DNA of 64,000 nucleotides. It comes from Cunninghamia lanceolata. Taxonomy: Eukaryota > Streptophyta > Pinopsida > Cupressales > Cupressaceae. Location of the stretch: assembly GCA_027924645.1 (NCBI GenBank), contig BSBN01000213.1, forward strand, positions 30,754,501 to 30,818,500, written 5' to 3'. The notes beneath the pieces were generated by a model. That model did not search any database. It saw nothing but the letters and a program-made list of their open reading frames with translations, and was not told the origin of the DNA. Below, piece after piece: positions 46,940-59,456 of the stretch; within the stretch, counting starts at the first letter, position 1; each line of letters begins with the position of its first letter. The position numbers and the translations under genes are program-made.

Positions 46940-47622
46940 ACTATTTCTTGGGGTTTCTACACTCCTTCACATGTCTCCTTTTACCGCAGTTCCAACACTT
47001 AACTCTATTCTTTTTACCAGGAGTCTTAGACAGGCCCTTGGACTTGTCCTTGCACCCCTTTCTAATCTCCTTTTGGTCCTCTTTCCTTAGACCTTCCCCT
47101 AACACTGAGAGCATCCCTTGAACTATCTGAACTCTTCTTCCTCAATTCTTGTGATAGTAGCACTGAAACAAGAGCATCCAACTTCAGATCTGCAAGGTTA
47201 GCATTGATCTTCCTCACTAACCTCAATAACAAATTAAAAGAATTTAAATGCTCTACAACTGATTCACCTTCTCGCATTTTCATGGAGTGTAATTTTCTTT
47301 TTAAATAAAGTTTATTTACCATACTCTTGGCTTGATAGATTTCACCCAACCAATTCCACAACTTGTGTGTGGTCTCCTCCTTTGCGACATTCAACAGGAC
47401 AGAGTCTGAAAGACAAAACCGGATGGTTCCCTGTGCCTTCTTATCTAGTCTATCCCACTCATCTTGAGAGACATCATCAAGTTTCTTCTCTTTTTGAACA
47501 TCCAACCATTGGTTTCTTTCTTCCAACAAATCTTCCATTTTCAGCTTCCACAACTCATACCCCGTTCCATTAAACTTCTCAATGTCCAATCAAGAGGTTG
47601 ATGCAATGGTGGATCCAGCCAT
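46940..47622 (-). pseudogene. copia 2 gag
   Basis: Starts MAGSTIASTS at 47622, then a stop, then LDIEKFNGTGYELWKLKMEDLL. The 175-codon block shows IRFCLSDSVLLNVAKEETTHKLW and VNKLYLKRKLHSMKM. Compared with copia 1, about 28 residues are missing between LNSFNLL and LADLKLDALV, an in-frame type of loss. A frameshift precedes the zinc knuckle CWNCGKRRHVKEC (about 46965-47005), which is intact. Confidence 0.88.
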
Positions 47623-47715
47623 AATAACAACACAAGATCTACAAAACAAACACAACCAAATCTCCCACTGCAACTACAGCTTCCACACTACCACCCAAGA
47701 ATCAAATTTGGCCAA

Positions 47716-47727
47716 GCTCTGATACCA
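47716..47727 (-). promoter_or_regulatory. primer-binding site of copia 2
   Basis: Minus strand TGGTATCAGAGC, an exact initiator-Met match, two bases from the 5' LTR. Confidence 0.95.
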
Positions 47728-47729
47728 AA

Positions 47730-48647
47730 TGTTAGAAATGAAAGAAACACTACTTTAATGGAAATCTGATTCGAATAAATTTCAGCAATCTTAAGTGTGC
47801 ATTAACAATGGAGATTTTAACAAAACATAAAACCCTCTATAGGAAAGATGTCAAACATGAAGAACTCAACTCAATGACATAGTATTTACATGGAGAAAAC
47901 CCTTGTGGGTAAAAAACTCCACCATGAAAGAGGCACAAGTTTGTATTAACCTCAACAAGATTATACAATACATCAACTACACAACTCTCTCCACAAGTCT
48001 TCAAGCCAACAACATTCCAGCAACACTTGAGTACCTAAAATCTATATTACAGAAACAAATACATAGAAAATACTTATAGAAATGTTTTCCATTCCATTCT
48101 AGGTGTTCACCTTCTCTTTCCTAAGATTCTCCAACCTGTAAACATTAAATACCATCTTACAAGCATCTTAAACTTGTCCAAAAATATCCATGCAAAGGTT
48201 GGGGGCCCAAGACTAAATCTAGCCTCTTACAACATCTTATGATGTGTCATAACTATCATCGATTTCACAAAGAGAGTATCTTTCCAAGATAGGAAGCTTG
48301 GGCTAAATATAGCAAATATACAAGTAACATATCCATCATATGCATTATAGAATCTCATAATCTTATGACAACTTGCAAATGTCATAGATTCACTTACCAA
48401 ATATTATGACAGTTGTCATGCATACCAAAAATAGTATATTCTCCATGGGAGCACGCCTACCCTCATTTACTTTGAGTTTTTACATTTGCCAACAGTAAAA
48501 GTCACTCTGTAATTACCTCTGGTTACTCTAAAGTTACCTTGCTAGTGAAACTAGTACATCTCCTCATGGATAATTACACATTACATATAATAAATGGAAT
48601 AAATACAATATTGGGATTTACAAGGTTAATGGCACATTATCCCAACA
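47730..48647 (-). repeat. 5' LTR of copia 2
   Basis: 918 bases, TGTTAGAAATG to CCCAACA; direct repeat of 42817-43735. Confidence 0.93.
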
Positions 48648-50225
48648 CCAATCCAAATGGCCTGTGTGTTAACCCTTATCACGCCAACACCATTATAGTA
48701 CAAGAAGGCCCTTCACACCAAAACCAAGATGTGTTTGACCAACTCCACACCTCAAATAAACAATTGGCAACTTTATCCTCTTATGCAAGTCCTCCAACAC
48801 CCAAACCATCAATGCCTAATCTTGAATCCAATAAATTTAATAAATCCAATCAACCCAATCCTCCAAATCAATCCAATCAACTTAATTTATCTATTAAGGA
48901 TGTTATCCAAGGGCTATTAGAAAGGAATCACAATAAAACACATGAGCTTGAGGAGTTGTGTTGCATCTACTACAAAAATGAGCATGTTGAGGTTATACAA
49001 AATCATTGCCATCTCCATGAGTCAAACCATGTGGGAAGCTAAACAAATACATTTCATGCCATTCTTAAAATCCATAAAATCCAAAATCCATAAGTGTCAT
49101 AAGGTCCAAAGGCATCCCACTAGCCAAAAAATAATCTTAGTGGAATATCTCAAAGGCCTAATTGATAAAGGGGACTTTTAAGTGAAATATAATACATCCC
49201 TCTTATCCAAGAAGTAGTTAAGGATATGTAAATAACTTGTCCAAAATCAATGTAAATCTTTCTCATCTCCAAATCAAGATCAAACTATCCAAGATACTCC
49301 CATCTATGATCAAGAGAACCATGGTGATCCCCTCATCCAACTTTACACCATCCATGATCAAGAAATCCAAACTAATCCCCTCTATCATCCAGTAAATCCT
49401 ATCCAATATCCAACTAATCTTACCCATCATCCCACAACTTGCCCTTCCCATTAGGATATTGTTGTCCCCATTGGACACATAGATAAGCAAGACAATCATA
49501 CCAACCATATAATTAATCAAGGTGTACATGATATGGATCACATCAAGCATGAGGACAAGCAAGCCACAAGTGATCACATTGAGCCTATAATTGACCAACC
49601 CACTACCATCATAAAGGAGGAGAAAGCACAAACATCTTATCAAGTTGGTTCAACTACCTTCATAAAATTTGGTTTCCTTGCAAATGAGAAAATTGCACAG
49701 GGTTCCTAGCAATAAACAGATGGGCTAGCATCATGTTTCAAATGCAACAAGTATCCCATCACAAACAAAATGTGTCAAATCATGGGTTACCATGTTAAAG
49801 GCTTGGGCCTTAGTGAGCTAGGAATCTTAGAACTTGTACAAGTATATGTCAATCATGGACATCAAGGTATTGGCTATAATAAATCTAATGATGTTAGTGA
49901 TCCTTTAGTGATTGTTGGAGCAACTTCATCTAATGTAAACATCAAAATAGAGGTCATTCATAGAATGCACAATAATATTTCTACCACTAATCCTTTCACC
50001 CCCACCTACAACCATCCCATCATCCTTCACCTCCCACATCCTAAACCCATTGATTTGGACTATCAAGCTTATACATCATATCAAGTTTAGAGTCCCATCA
50101 AAGAAAAGGATAGGCATCAAGCACCAAATAAGAAACAAGAAGAAAACCAAAGTCAAACAAAAGATCTCAGTGAATCCAAAAGGTGACATGAATCCAACCA
50201 TAAAAAGAGAAGCCATGAAATGTTA
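48648..50225 (+). pseudogene. gag-like segment of element B with G-patch
   Basis: Continues the frame cut by copia 2: PNGLCVNPYH, an N/P/Q/S linker and the block SIKDVIQGLLERNHN (about 48890-48930), matching MKDAIHWLLARNQ in A. After stops and a frameshift come VGSTTFIKFGFL (about 49645-49680), LASCFKCNKYPI and the G-patch-like GYHVKGLGLSELGI (about 49785-49825), matching A in the same order. The end is basic (KKQEENQSQTKDLSESKR). The shared order in two separate elements shows a conserved polyprotein, here decayed. Confidence 0.5.
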
Positions 50226-50869
50226 TAGATCCCAAAGCAAAGTTAAGCACTAAATTTGATCAAAGCATAATGTCACAAGGAAGTAATTAATCAAAATTCA
50301 TGCATTGCATACAATAGGTGTCCACCACCTCCACAATTATTATCGATTTCATCATGCAAAGTTTTACAATCTAATAAGATTGTTGGTCCTAATCCTAATA
50401 CTAACCCCAAATCCAAACCCACATATCCTAAATTCAACCCCACCTTCTAATCCCACATCCCTCATCCCAATCCAAATATCCAAATATCAACTCCACATCA
50501 CAATCCATAATTCCTTAATCTAAACACCCACATCAAAAATCCCAATCTAAGCTCTGTAATCCTAAATCCAAGAACCCAAAATCCTAAATTTGTCATATCC
50601 TAGTACAAACACTTTACCATAAGGGATATGATGGTACCCTATCAAGATGTTCACATTCAGATAAATCTAACCTAGCTATCAAAGAGAATCACAACACATG
50701 CAGATTGTACATCAGTGGCATTATTCTAGCCAAACAATTATGTCAAGTAGGGTGTTATTGGCACATCATGATAGGAACATCCAAGATGGCTACACCAGAT
50801 TGACAAGAACTTGATACTTGAAGCAATGAAAAGATAAAAATCAACAATAATTTAAAAAAAAAATTCAAA
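50226..50869 (+). other. element B between gag-like blocks
   Basis: G-poor AT-rich sequence with CCAAATCC-type low complexity at 50380-50580. No family signature. Equivalent to the 1890-2093 gap in A, but longer. Confidence 0.4.
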
Positions 50870-51421
50870 ATGCAAAAAATCAAAAGAGTGAAGACAAAAG
50901 AATTATCCAATGGTGAAAACCACTCTTGTGGAACCTTGGGCAAGTACCATGATGAAAACATGTTTGTGGATGTCATGTGTAAATTAATTGTTTATGTGAA
51001 CCTTGCACTTGGGGGAAACCTTCTTTCATCAAGTCATCTTCACCCTTCCATCCCTTCTCTCCATGCCATCCTATCCCACCCATCCATCATATTTGCATAC
51101 CCATTCCATCGTACCCATCCATTCTCCCTTCCTACATTTGATCTTGATAAGGTTAGGGGAATAATTTTGAAACATGCTTTGGACACTTCTTGGCATATTT
51201 TATCTTTTGCAACAAATCCTACAATCTATTCACATTGTAGTGCAACATTAAGTAGCATATATATAGAGTGGGGGCTTGTTATCCTTATGAAACATAGTCA
51301 TTGTAGATTAGATCCTAAATCCCCCCATCCAACCATCATGAATCCAAATCCCCTGATCCTTCCAATTCTCTTCATGCTTGTCCCTAGACTTGGTTTTCCC
51401 TCTCATTGGTTCCATTGTTGA
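50870..51421 (+). pseudogene. C-terminal gag-like segment of element B
   Basis: A 183-codon frame with FDLDKVRGIILKHALDTSWHILSF at about 51137-51210 and RLGFPSHWFHC at its end. It matches, in order and wording, the segment of A at 1338-1889 and the adjoining bases to about 1050. The function is unknown. Conservation between elements inserted in opposite orientations suggests selection on a protein before both died. Confidence 0.45.
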
Positions 51422-52344
51422 GACATCAATCCCATGTCACAACAAAAGAATAGACTACCCAAAATTAATCCATCCAAACACAAGAAATCCAACTACATGC
51501 AAGCAATTCAAATCCATATCATAATTTAGCATAACTATCCTAATACTGCAATCCAAACATAGCAGCAAAGCAAAACAAAAATCTAGCCAACCAATCTAGC
51601 ATTCATCACCTTTGTTCCTCATATTGCTACAAGTATTGCTCAACTCATTACCTTATCATCACTATCGAGATATATCATTTAAAATCCTTACTTTGTTCTT
51701 GAGATATATCATTCCCAAAGCAACACCATCATCATCATCAAATCAAATCAATCTTCAGCGTCTAGCTTGACCAGGGGTAAAATCTTATTTATTTATGTGT
51801 ATTCTTTCTTGGATTTTTTCTATTTTTTCTTGCTTGCATGTTTCTTCTTTTGCATTCTTGTATTTTTATGATTTTCTCTTGCATCTATGTAGTCCTTGGG
51901 GCATTTCATGTCAATGACATCATCATCTTCCATATCATGTTGCTATATAGCATATGCCTACTTGTGACTTTTTCTTTTGGGTTAGTTTGATAGCATCTAG
52001 CAATCGTGTGACATCATAATTTCTCCATATCATGGTACATCCTATCATATGCTACAATAAACATCAGGTTGCTCACAATATTTGTCATCTTATGCAAGAT
52101 TCATAGCATGTACCTCAATAATCTCCATTCACTTTTTGTCATATCTATTCCACCTAACCCTTCATCATATTCATCCCTTTATCATTAATCATCCCCTACT
52201 AATTTGCATGACTTTCATTTTCATCCACCCCCAACTATTATTTTTTCTTCATCACTAATCACTTGCTCCATCATTCACAACTAACCCTCCTAATATCCAC
52301 CTTTTTCATCAACCATGTTTTTGACAATCAATTAAAAAAAAATA
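51422..52344 (+). other. 3' non-coding region and purine tract of element B
   Basis: No recognised coding. It ends with an A-rich tract (52333-52344) directly before the right LTR, a likely polypurine tract. Confidence 0.45.
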
Positions 52345-53188
52345 TGTTGGTTTTCCAGACACCTAAAATTGACCAAATCCTAATGACACATCTAATTACA
52401 CTTTCGACACCATCTCAAGCCATCCTAACCACATTTGCATAATCCTAACACTAATTAATTAAATAATTTCATTATTTGATTAATTAGTTTAAAGTCCTAA
52501 ATTCTAGTCTAGTCCTCCATTTATCCTAATCAAATCTCATTCTTATCCATTATCCACAAATAAATGAACTAAAAATTTAACTAGTCACATGACCAACTAA
52601 AGGTTGTCTAGATTCATTGAACCTTGACACTCTCACAAAAGTCAAACTAAATTTATATCTCCACCATCCATTTCACATACTAAATCTTTTAATCCTAGCC
52701 ATTCACATAAGAATAAGCCCTAGAAGCTTTCATCCTTGCCCTAATTCTTCTCACATAATCTCAACCATTCATTCATATTTAATCTCAACCATCCATCCTT
52801 ATAGAATGCCCTAGAATCTTCTAATCTTTCCATAATTTTTCTCATCCAATGGTATCCATCCATTCTAATCAAATCTTATCCCTCCATCCTATCATCTAAA
52901 CATCTATAAATCAATCCTCATCCTCAAACAAGAGGAGAGATGATGATCAACAAGAATCTATAGGTAGATGCTGTAGAAATCTTGCATAACCTTGAAGTAA
53001 CTACATCAATCAAACATCAAAGAGCACATCCCTATAACAAAGAAGGTATAATGTTCTATTTGTATTAAAAAAAAATTCTATGTTTGATTCCTTCTTTATG
53101 CTCTATCTAAGGTATTCTTAGGTTTGGAATAGAGATCTTAGATTTACATTAGTTTCCTATTATTTTGATTCCAAATCTAAGGTATATA
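52345..53188 (+). repeat. right LTR of element B
   Basis: 844 bases from TGTTGGTTTTCCAGACACC to GGTATATA (CA mutated to TA). It matches the split left LTR and shares its opening block with the LTR of A. A TATA-like TATAAATC lies at about 52907. The next bases resume a chromovirus reverse transcriptase frame. Confidence 0.75.
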
Positions 53189-53189
53189 G

Positions 53190-55380
53190 GTTTTCCTTAT
53201 TGACATTCTAATTTACATAAAAACTTGGGAAGATCATTTAAAGCATCTAGATATTGTCCTTGCAATATTAGAACAATAGGCTTTCTTCATAAAAGAACTA
53301 AAATTCAAGTTTGGGGTGAGAAAGATCTTGTACTTGGTCCTTGTCATTTGTTCTCAAGGTGTTCAAGTAGATCAACAGAAGATCCAAGCCATCTAGGATC
53401 AATCTCCTCCTACCACATTGACACAACTGAGAGAATTCTTTGGCATTTGAAGTTGTTATAGGACATTTTTAAAGGATTTTTCACATATAGTAGCACCCTA
53501 AACTAACATGAAAAAGAAAAGAGCTTTTGCATGGACAAAAATAACTCAAGAATATTTTGATAAACCTATTCATGCCTTGTTATTGCTATCCCATCTTTCT
53601 CACAATCATTTGTTGTAGAATGCGATGCTTTAGGAGAGGAAATTAGAGTTGTCTTGGTATAGAAGGGGCATTCCCATATAATTTGAAATCAATAAATTGA
53701 ATGAATTAGAAAAAAGTCTTTATATATGACAAAGAGATGTTGGCTATCATGCATTCTTTTCCAAGTTTTGATAGTATTTGGTTTGTGGAAGATTTCTGGT
53801 GAAGATAGATCATAATAGCTTGAATTTATTTATTTGCCAACATGACTTGAATAATAGGAAACAAAAATGGGTAAGCTTCAATCTTATGATTTTGACATAG
53901 AGTACATGAAAGGAAAAAAGAATGTGGTTGTTAATTCTCTTTCTAGAAAGCCTACTCTATATTCTACTTCTGCTATTGTTGTCGATTAGAAGGTCACTAT
54001 ATGGTATAATATTATAAAATGCATTTTCTACTGATATCCTTGATGGGAATGTGAGAGAAGATGGATTTGTAGTAACAAATGGTCTCATTATTTATAAAAA
54101 ATAGAATCCTCCTAGTTCCTGAATCCTAAATGAATAAGAGCATTTTAAGGGCTTTTCATGATACACATCTAGTGGGTCACCTAGGATTCTACAAGACCTA
54201 CAAAAAAATTAGGGAAAGGCTATCGTGGAAAGGCTTTAAGAAGGATTTCCTCAAACATATTAGAGAATGCATGACTTGTTAGCAAAACAAAGTAGAACAT
54301 GTGTTTCCAACAAGCTTGCTTCAACTACTACCTATCCCAAATCAAAAGTGGGAAAACATATCCATGTATTTCATCACAAGACTCCCCAAAGTACAAGGAA
54401 AAGATTACATTTATGTTTTGGTGGATAGGGTAACAAATTATGCACACATATTTTCTATTTCTTCAAAACTCAAATAATATTAAATCATTGATTTATTTTT
54501 CACATAAGTGTTTAGACTACATGGGTTGCCTAAAAATATTGTTAGTGATAGTGATATTAGATTTATCAACTCTTTTTGGAAGTAGTTATTTTATCTGAAT
54601 GGTACAAAACTTACTCCCAACACAAGCTATCATATCCAAACAAACTTGAAGAAATGAGTTGAAGGGCTTTTAAGGAACTATGTTTCAAATCAGCAGTTGG
54701 CTTGGGTTAAGTGGTTACATTTGGGAGAATATTGCTACAACACTACCCACTATATGTCCATTGGTATGTCTCTATTCATGACATTATATGGTTATTATGC
54801 ACTAACCTTTATTTTTTTAGTGATAATAAATAGTAGAGTGCTAGTAGCTAGTGACTTGGTGAAGCATATCCAAGACATATTGGGATCCCTTAAAGACCAC
54901 CTCTGGAACAAGTCCAGAACTAACAAAAATTATATGCAAACTAGATCTACACAAAGAGTTCATTTGAAGTTGGAGATATGGTCTTTCTAAGGTTGCATCC
55001 TTATAGACAATCCTCCATCAAAAGTAATGGGACTAAAATTCTCAAACCACACTTTTATGGGCCTTGCATGATCTTGAGGAGAGTTAGTGAAGTTGCATAT
55101 AAGTTGCAATTTCCAAAAAATAGAAAGATTCATAATTTTTTTCATGTGTCTCACCACAAGAAGGCCCATGGCTAACATATCACACTATCAATGAATTTTC
55201 CACCCTTGGATGATGAGGGAAAGGTCGTTTTAGAACCTAAAATTGTTATTGAGACTAGGGTGAAGAAGTTGAGGAACATAATCATTACAAAGTATCTAGT
55301 TTGATGGAATAATCTACCTATTGAAGATACTACTTGTAAATGACTAGAGATCTTGGAGCATTCAAATTTGCATTGCTTGA
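53190..55380 (+). pseudogene. chromovirus (Ty3/gypsy) pol remnant with chromodomain
   Basis: Begins in the reverse-transcriptase active-site strand (VFLIDILIYIKTWEDHLKHL; first Asp of the YxDD pair is Ile). Then FFIKELKFKFG, QLREFFGI, RNase H (ECDALGEEIRVVL, QHDLNNRKQKWV, EYMKGKKNVV), integrase zinc part (HDTHLVGHLGFYKTY...CMTC-stop-QNK, 54155-54290) and core (ENISMYFITRLPKVQGKDYIYVL, where the first Asp is Tyr). Then WVKWLHLGEYCYNT, integrase C-terminal FLRLHPYRQSSI and YKLQFPKNRKIHNFFHVSHHKK (54985-55170). Last is a chromodomain: VVLEPKIVIETRVKKL, TKYLV-stop-WNNLPIEDTT (55215-55365). Many stops and frameshifts. The N-terminal half of pol is missing because element B inserted here. Confidence 0.9.
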
Positions 55381-55409
55381 GGGAAATCAATTTTGGGAAG
55401 GGCAGACTT

Positions 55410-56435
55410 GGAATGTTTTTAATAGTAAGTATGAGGATGTATGAGTCACTTTTCAGCCTTGGGAAAGATTTTAGACTTTCTCATACTTTCTTCCATTCCC
55501 TGCTTCCCCATTATTATCAAATATCCCAAAACTCCAATCCCTAGCCTCCCATTCCTTTATTATTGGCAGATCCATAGACTTTCACTTACCCATGCACTCA
55601 ATGTCACCAACCCCCAATCATCACTCCCTCCAACCACTGCATCCTTCTCATATGTGAATTCTCAAACCCCATAGTATTAAACCTTTTAGACACATGAATT
55701 CTTGAACTCCTAACATCAGACCTCGAGAGTATTCTCTACTCAATCTACTAGCAAGCATTTCCTCAAATCCTCTCCTTCTAGCATGCTCTTTCATAGAACC
55801 CTATTGTTCAAAAGAAGGAATTCAATGACCATTAGGGTCAACCATGGGTACCTACTACCATTATTGGGCACAAATTTGAATGTAAAATAAATTTGAAACT
55901 TTCAAATGACTCTTAGCCCAAGTGGGCCTATGCTAGGCCTTCAACCTCTATATAAGGTGAGTAGCATCATCAATTTGGATAATCCTTTATCAACACATCA
56001 ACAAACCACAACCCTATTTTGAACACATGAGTTCAACTATTGGATCTAGGTACAAAAACCTTGGATTTGGAGATCAAAGGAAAAAAACATTGGTTTCTAG
56101 AGAGTAACTTCATACAAAGGTTGCATTAAAGCACTTCAATGTAGAGGACTACAAAAAATTTTGAGTATTTTAGCAGTTTGGTCATTATCAAAATATATTT
56201 GTAATCATTACAAATCTGATTGTCAACAAATATTTGTAGCACTAGATCTATGTAATTATTTGAATGAAATGTGTAAATGAAATACTTTGTTCCATCTTGA
56301 TTAGATGTATAAATATATTTAGTTTATGTGGGAATTTTAGATCTAAGCAATTTACATGAATGTTTTTGTTGATTTCACTGTATTATTCCATATCTAAGCA
56401 ATTTATAAGAATACTTTAGCTAAGGGTCATTACAC
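55410..56435 (+). repeat. probable 3' LTR of the chromovirus
   Basis: Follows a purine-rich GGGAAGGG at about 55396. It holds a core-promoter phrase CTCTATATAAGGTGAG at about 55950 and ends near GGGTCATTACA at 56435. The 5' partner is not in the window, so both ends are approximate. Confidence 0.5.
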
Positions 56436-57015
56436 ATGACCATATCATGATATCAAAATGTCATACATTACATGTAACATGACATCTCCATATGGATAAT
56501 TGCCACACGTAATAAGTTGGTGCCGCTTACACTTGATCAAAGATTGTTGACCCAATTCTCCTTAACTATGTACATGTCTTCCTACACTACAACCAAACAC
56601 TACCTATGGCTTGTGGTAGTAGATACAAACCCCTAATTGGTTCTAGCTACTCGTGGTTCCTCTAAGCATCTTCTAGAACATCAACATTCTTCTAGTCATG
56701 ATTATGTGTACTTTGATTGCACTACAAATGCACCTAGACTATCACACACACTTCTAATGGCATTCCTATAATTATGTGGTTGTGAGTTCTCCTCCAAATG
56801 ACTTGCAGTTGGGAACATAGAAACACCAGACTTTTACAAGTCTCCATGCTAAACTGCAATACCTAAAACTTATTGCAACCTTCTAAAACTTACCAAAATT
56901 ATTTATTAATATGTGATCATCCAACAGTCAACATGAACTAAAGTCCATCAATTGCTTCCACCAAAAAACCTTACCAAGAACTCTCTAAATGTGAATAGAA
57001 CACCAAAGTTTCAAC
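56436..57015 (-). repeat. probable 3' LTR of a third copia element (start unclear)
   Basis: Ends TTTCAACA at 57015, followed by a pyrimidine run (CTACCACTTGA) which on the minus strand is a weak purine tract, and then by RNase H remains. The left end of the LTR could not be placed. Confidence 0.4.
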
Positions 57016-57390
57016 ATTCTACCACTTGATATTCACTACAAGCAAGTGTATAGTATCCCAAGAAGTTAATCTCATGTGTGAGACTAGGATAAATCCATCT
57101 CATCCTTGCACCACAAAAATTTATAAGTACTTGTAGGTTTTGTCAAAGAACTAGTAGTATTTACCTAAATGTCAATTTTATCCATCTAAACCTTTCTTGT
57201 CTCAATGATCTCCCTAACAAAATGATATTGTTTATCTAAATTTTTAGTCTCATCATGGTAAACAAGATTCTTATCTAGACAAATTATACACTATGAATCA
57301 CAATTCAATACTATATGACTTTTAAAATTGGTATTGTTACCTAGTCTTTGTAACCACTCAACTTATTTACAAGCATGTGTTTCCACCATG
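57016..57390 (-). pseudogene. copia RNase H remnant
   Basis: Minus strand around 57190-57310 reads, with changes, NCDS-CIICLDKNLVYHDETKNLDKQYHFVREII, the end of copia RNase H (compare CDSQSAICLAKNPTFHYRTKHIDVQFHFV in copia 1). It is cut at 57390 by the LTR of element H. The rest of the element lies beyond H, outside the window. Confidence 0.7.
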
Positions 57391-58804
57391 TGTTAATGTG
57401 GAAAAGAGAGGCCTATCTCAACAAGTTAAACCAAGTCAAACCCTCTTCTACCTAACATTGAGACACAAACCAAGCTTGGCTTCTACCCTTGAGGGAGAGC
57501 CAAACTATAGGGGTTCTGTCTCTTTATTGTATATATGAGTGTCAAACTAAATTCAACCAATCTAGCTAGGGAAAATGACTAAAACCCTAATTGAGAAAGA
57601 TTGAGCTACAGATGACTGTCAAAAATAGAAACAGAGAAACTAAATGGATAATAGAGATCAATAAATAATTCAAAATAGGAACCTAGAATCAAAATGCCAT
57701 AGGTACCAGAGCACTTGGGCGCCCTAGGCCTTTTTAAGGGTTTGCAAAATCTAAAACTTTCACTAGATCTGTACCTACAATGCCTTTCTACTCCCAGACT
57801 GATATTTCCCAAAACCTATTTCCTCAATTTGCACACAAGAAAGAAGGGAAAATTGTTGTGGCTATATAGGAGCTTGCCTTAGTCAAGCCCCTATTTTAGT
57901 ATTCCTAGCTTAGATATAGCCAAGATTAGAACCAGATGTTGTGTGCACTTAGAAACCCTAAGTGTGAGTAGTAACATGCAAGATCTAATAAAATAATATC
58001 AAACCCTAATCCTATATGACTCAAGCAAATAGGAAGGAATGATACAAAAGGATGCTTCACTCAAGGAAGCTCACAACTTCACCTCAAGGATGAAGATTCA
58101 TGGAAGTTTTGTTGAATAAGAAGATGATGCAACCATACCCTTGGAGGGTACTCAAGCCAATCTCAATTTGGTGGTTCCAACCCTTTTCCCAATCATGCAA
58201 AGTGCTTCAACCTAGGAACAAATGAGATAGACTCAAGATCTCATCTCCTAGCCTTCATACAAATCTTTCCAAGAGCAAAGATGAACTCCACTTGATCAAA
58301 TATAAACCTGCAATAGTTCAATAGTATAGGGAGCATAACGATAGAGAGATTTTTCATATCAAGAACACATCTAGTTTCATATGAAATAAGTCACTTACTT
58401 TTATACAAGGCTACAGAAAAGAGTAATTTGAATTAAAAAGCTGATATCACATGCCAAAAAGAAATTTTGAGTTTAGGGTCGGCCTAACCAACACTAAAGC
58501 TGACTTGTAGACTTAAATTGCCTCCCTAAAGCATGGGAGGGACCAAGGAGCTTGGGCGCCCTAGGCCCTTTGGGCAATTTAAGGCTCAAGCCCACACTTA
58601 ATGCAGGGCTAACTCCAAATCTCAATTTATTTGTTGGGTTATGACGAAACTTTAATCGAAATCATGACATTTTCTATAAACGGGGCCAAAACAAGTCCTT
58701 AAGGTGGACCTAAAAATGAACTAGGCTTAGGATCACTAAAGAGAGGAGCTAAACATAGTGAAATTGTGCCAACACAACTAGTGTGCACAATTTATGATGT
58801 AACA
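57391..58804 (-). repeat. 3' LTR of element H
   Basis: 1414 bases, TGTTAATGTGG to GATGTAACA. It contains the family features: hairpin GCTTG-CCTTAGT-CAAGC (about 57874-57890), two GCTTGGGCGCCCTAGG-type motifs (57715, 58552) and a TATAAAAG on the minus strand near 58393. It inserted into the copia RNase H; its left flank is CCATG. Confidence 0.75.
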
Positions 58805-59456
58805 TTTAGCCCCACTTTAATGGTCATATGGCACTATGTGCATATGTAAGATAAAGGACAAGAAAGTAAAAACATATTGTAAAAAAATATCAAAAAGGAT
58901 ACTATAGAGGACGTTGATCATCATTGAGAAAGAGGATGAAGCCCCCAGCCTGTTGTCCTGTAAACCACAATGTTAGTGCAATAAAATAATCTTGCAACCA
59001 ATAGATGTATGTGTTAGTCAAAAACTCTAAAGGGTAAAGGTGATGAGACATGATCAAAGCAAAACTCATGGGTAGATATATTCTCCCCTATTTCTGCTTG
59101 CTTCTTTAGAATGTAGAAACAGGGTCGTGATCTTTCCACTTTGACTTTCTAGAGAAAAGGTTGATGAATATGCTTTGGTAAGGTCATTTTACTAAATAAC
59201 ACTGAGACACAAAACATATGATTGTAGAGACAATGGCACTAGGATTTCAACACAATGAATGACACTCAAATCTGAGTTCGCAAGCTTAAGTTATCGATGT
59301 TTAGATTAAGGTATGTTGATGAGATGTGGTCTTCGACCCTAGATAGTAATTAGGAGTTCTTAGATTTTTACTATAAATAGTAAAAGAAGCTCTCACATTT
59401 TACTATTTGTGTCTCATTTTTAGTCTTGGAGAAAATTGAGCAAGGAGGAGAGCTAT
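58805..59456. other. spacer between 3' LTR of H and the PMD pseudogene
   Basis: Begins with a G-rich tract on the minus strand (CTAAA side of GGGGCTAAA). No coding recognised. It would hold the promoter of the antisense PMD gene if it has one. Confidence 0.4.

Larger units (their letters stand above)
42817..48647 (-). mobile_element. Ty1/copia element 2, complete structure
   Basis: 5831 bases with LTRs of 919 and 918 bases, flanks CTAAT (42812-42816) and CCAAT (48648-48652), an initiator-Met primer site and a purine tract. Gag, protease, integrase, reverse transcriptase and RNase H are in copia order on the minus strand. It is a related but distinct family from copia 1: the protein wording is similar while the LTRs do not match. 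It carries internal deletions in gag and reverse transcriptase. Confidence 0.93.
21139..53188 (+). mobile_element. LTR retrotransposon B with three nested insertions
   Basis: Plus-strand element related to A. Left LTR 21139-21278 plus 33832-34127; leader 34128-36271; gag-like pieces at 36272-36772, 41990-42816 and 48648-50225; a C-terminal piece at 50870-51421; right LTR 52345-53188. Insertions: element C in the left LTR, the ORF-X2 unit (36773-41960, boundaries uncertain) and copia element 2 (42817-48647). No reverse transcriptase or integrase of its own was found, so it was non-autonomous. It inserted inside the reverse-transcriptase gene of the chromovirus at 53190. The left LTR lacks its first part and the left flank does not continue the chromovirus, so a deletion or rearrangement happened near 21139. 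Confidence 0.7.

Noticed and set aside
49263..49643. Minus-strand 126-codon frame opposite the B gag-like segment
   Set aside because: Shadow of the plus-strand G-poor coding region; rich in I, L, M and G, with no domain.
53225..53461. Plus-strand 78-codon frame as a separate gene
   Set aside because: It is an alternative phase of the chromovirus polymerase; the neighbouring phase gives the recognisable motifs.
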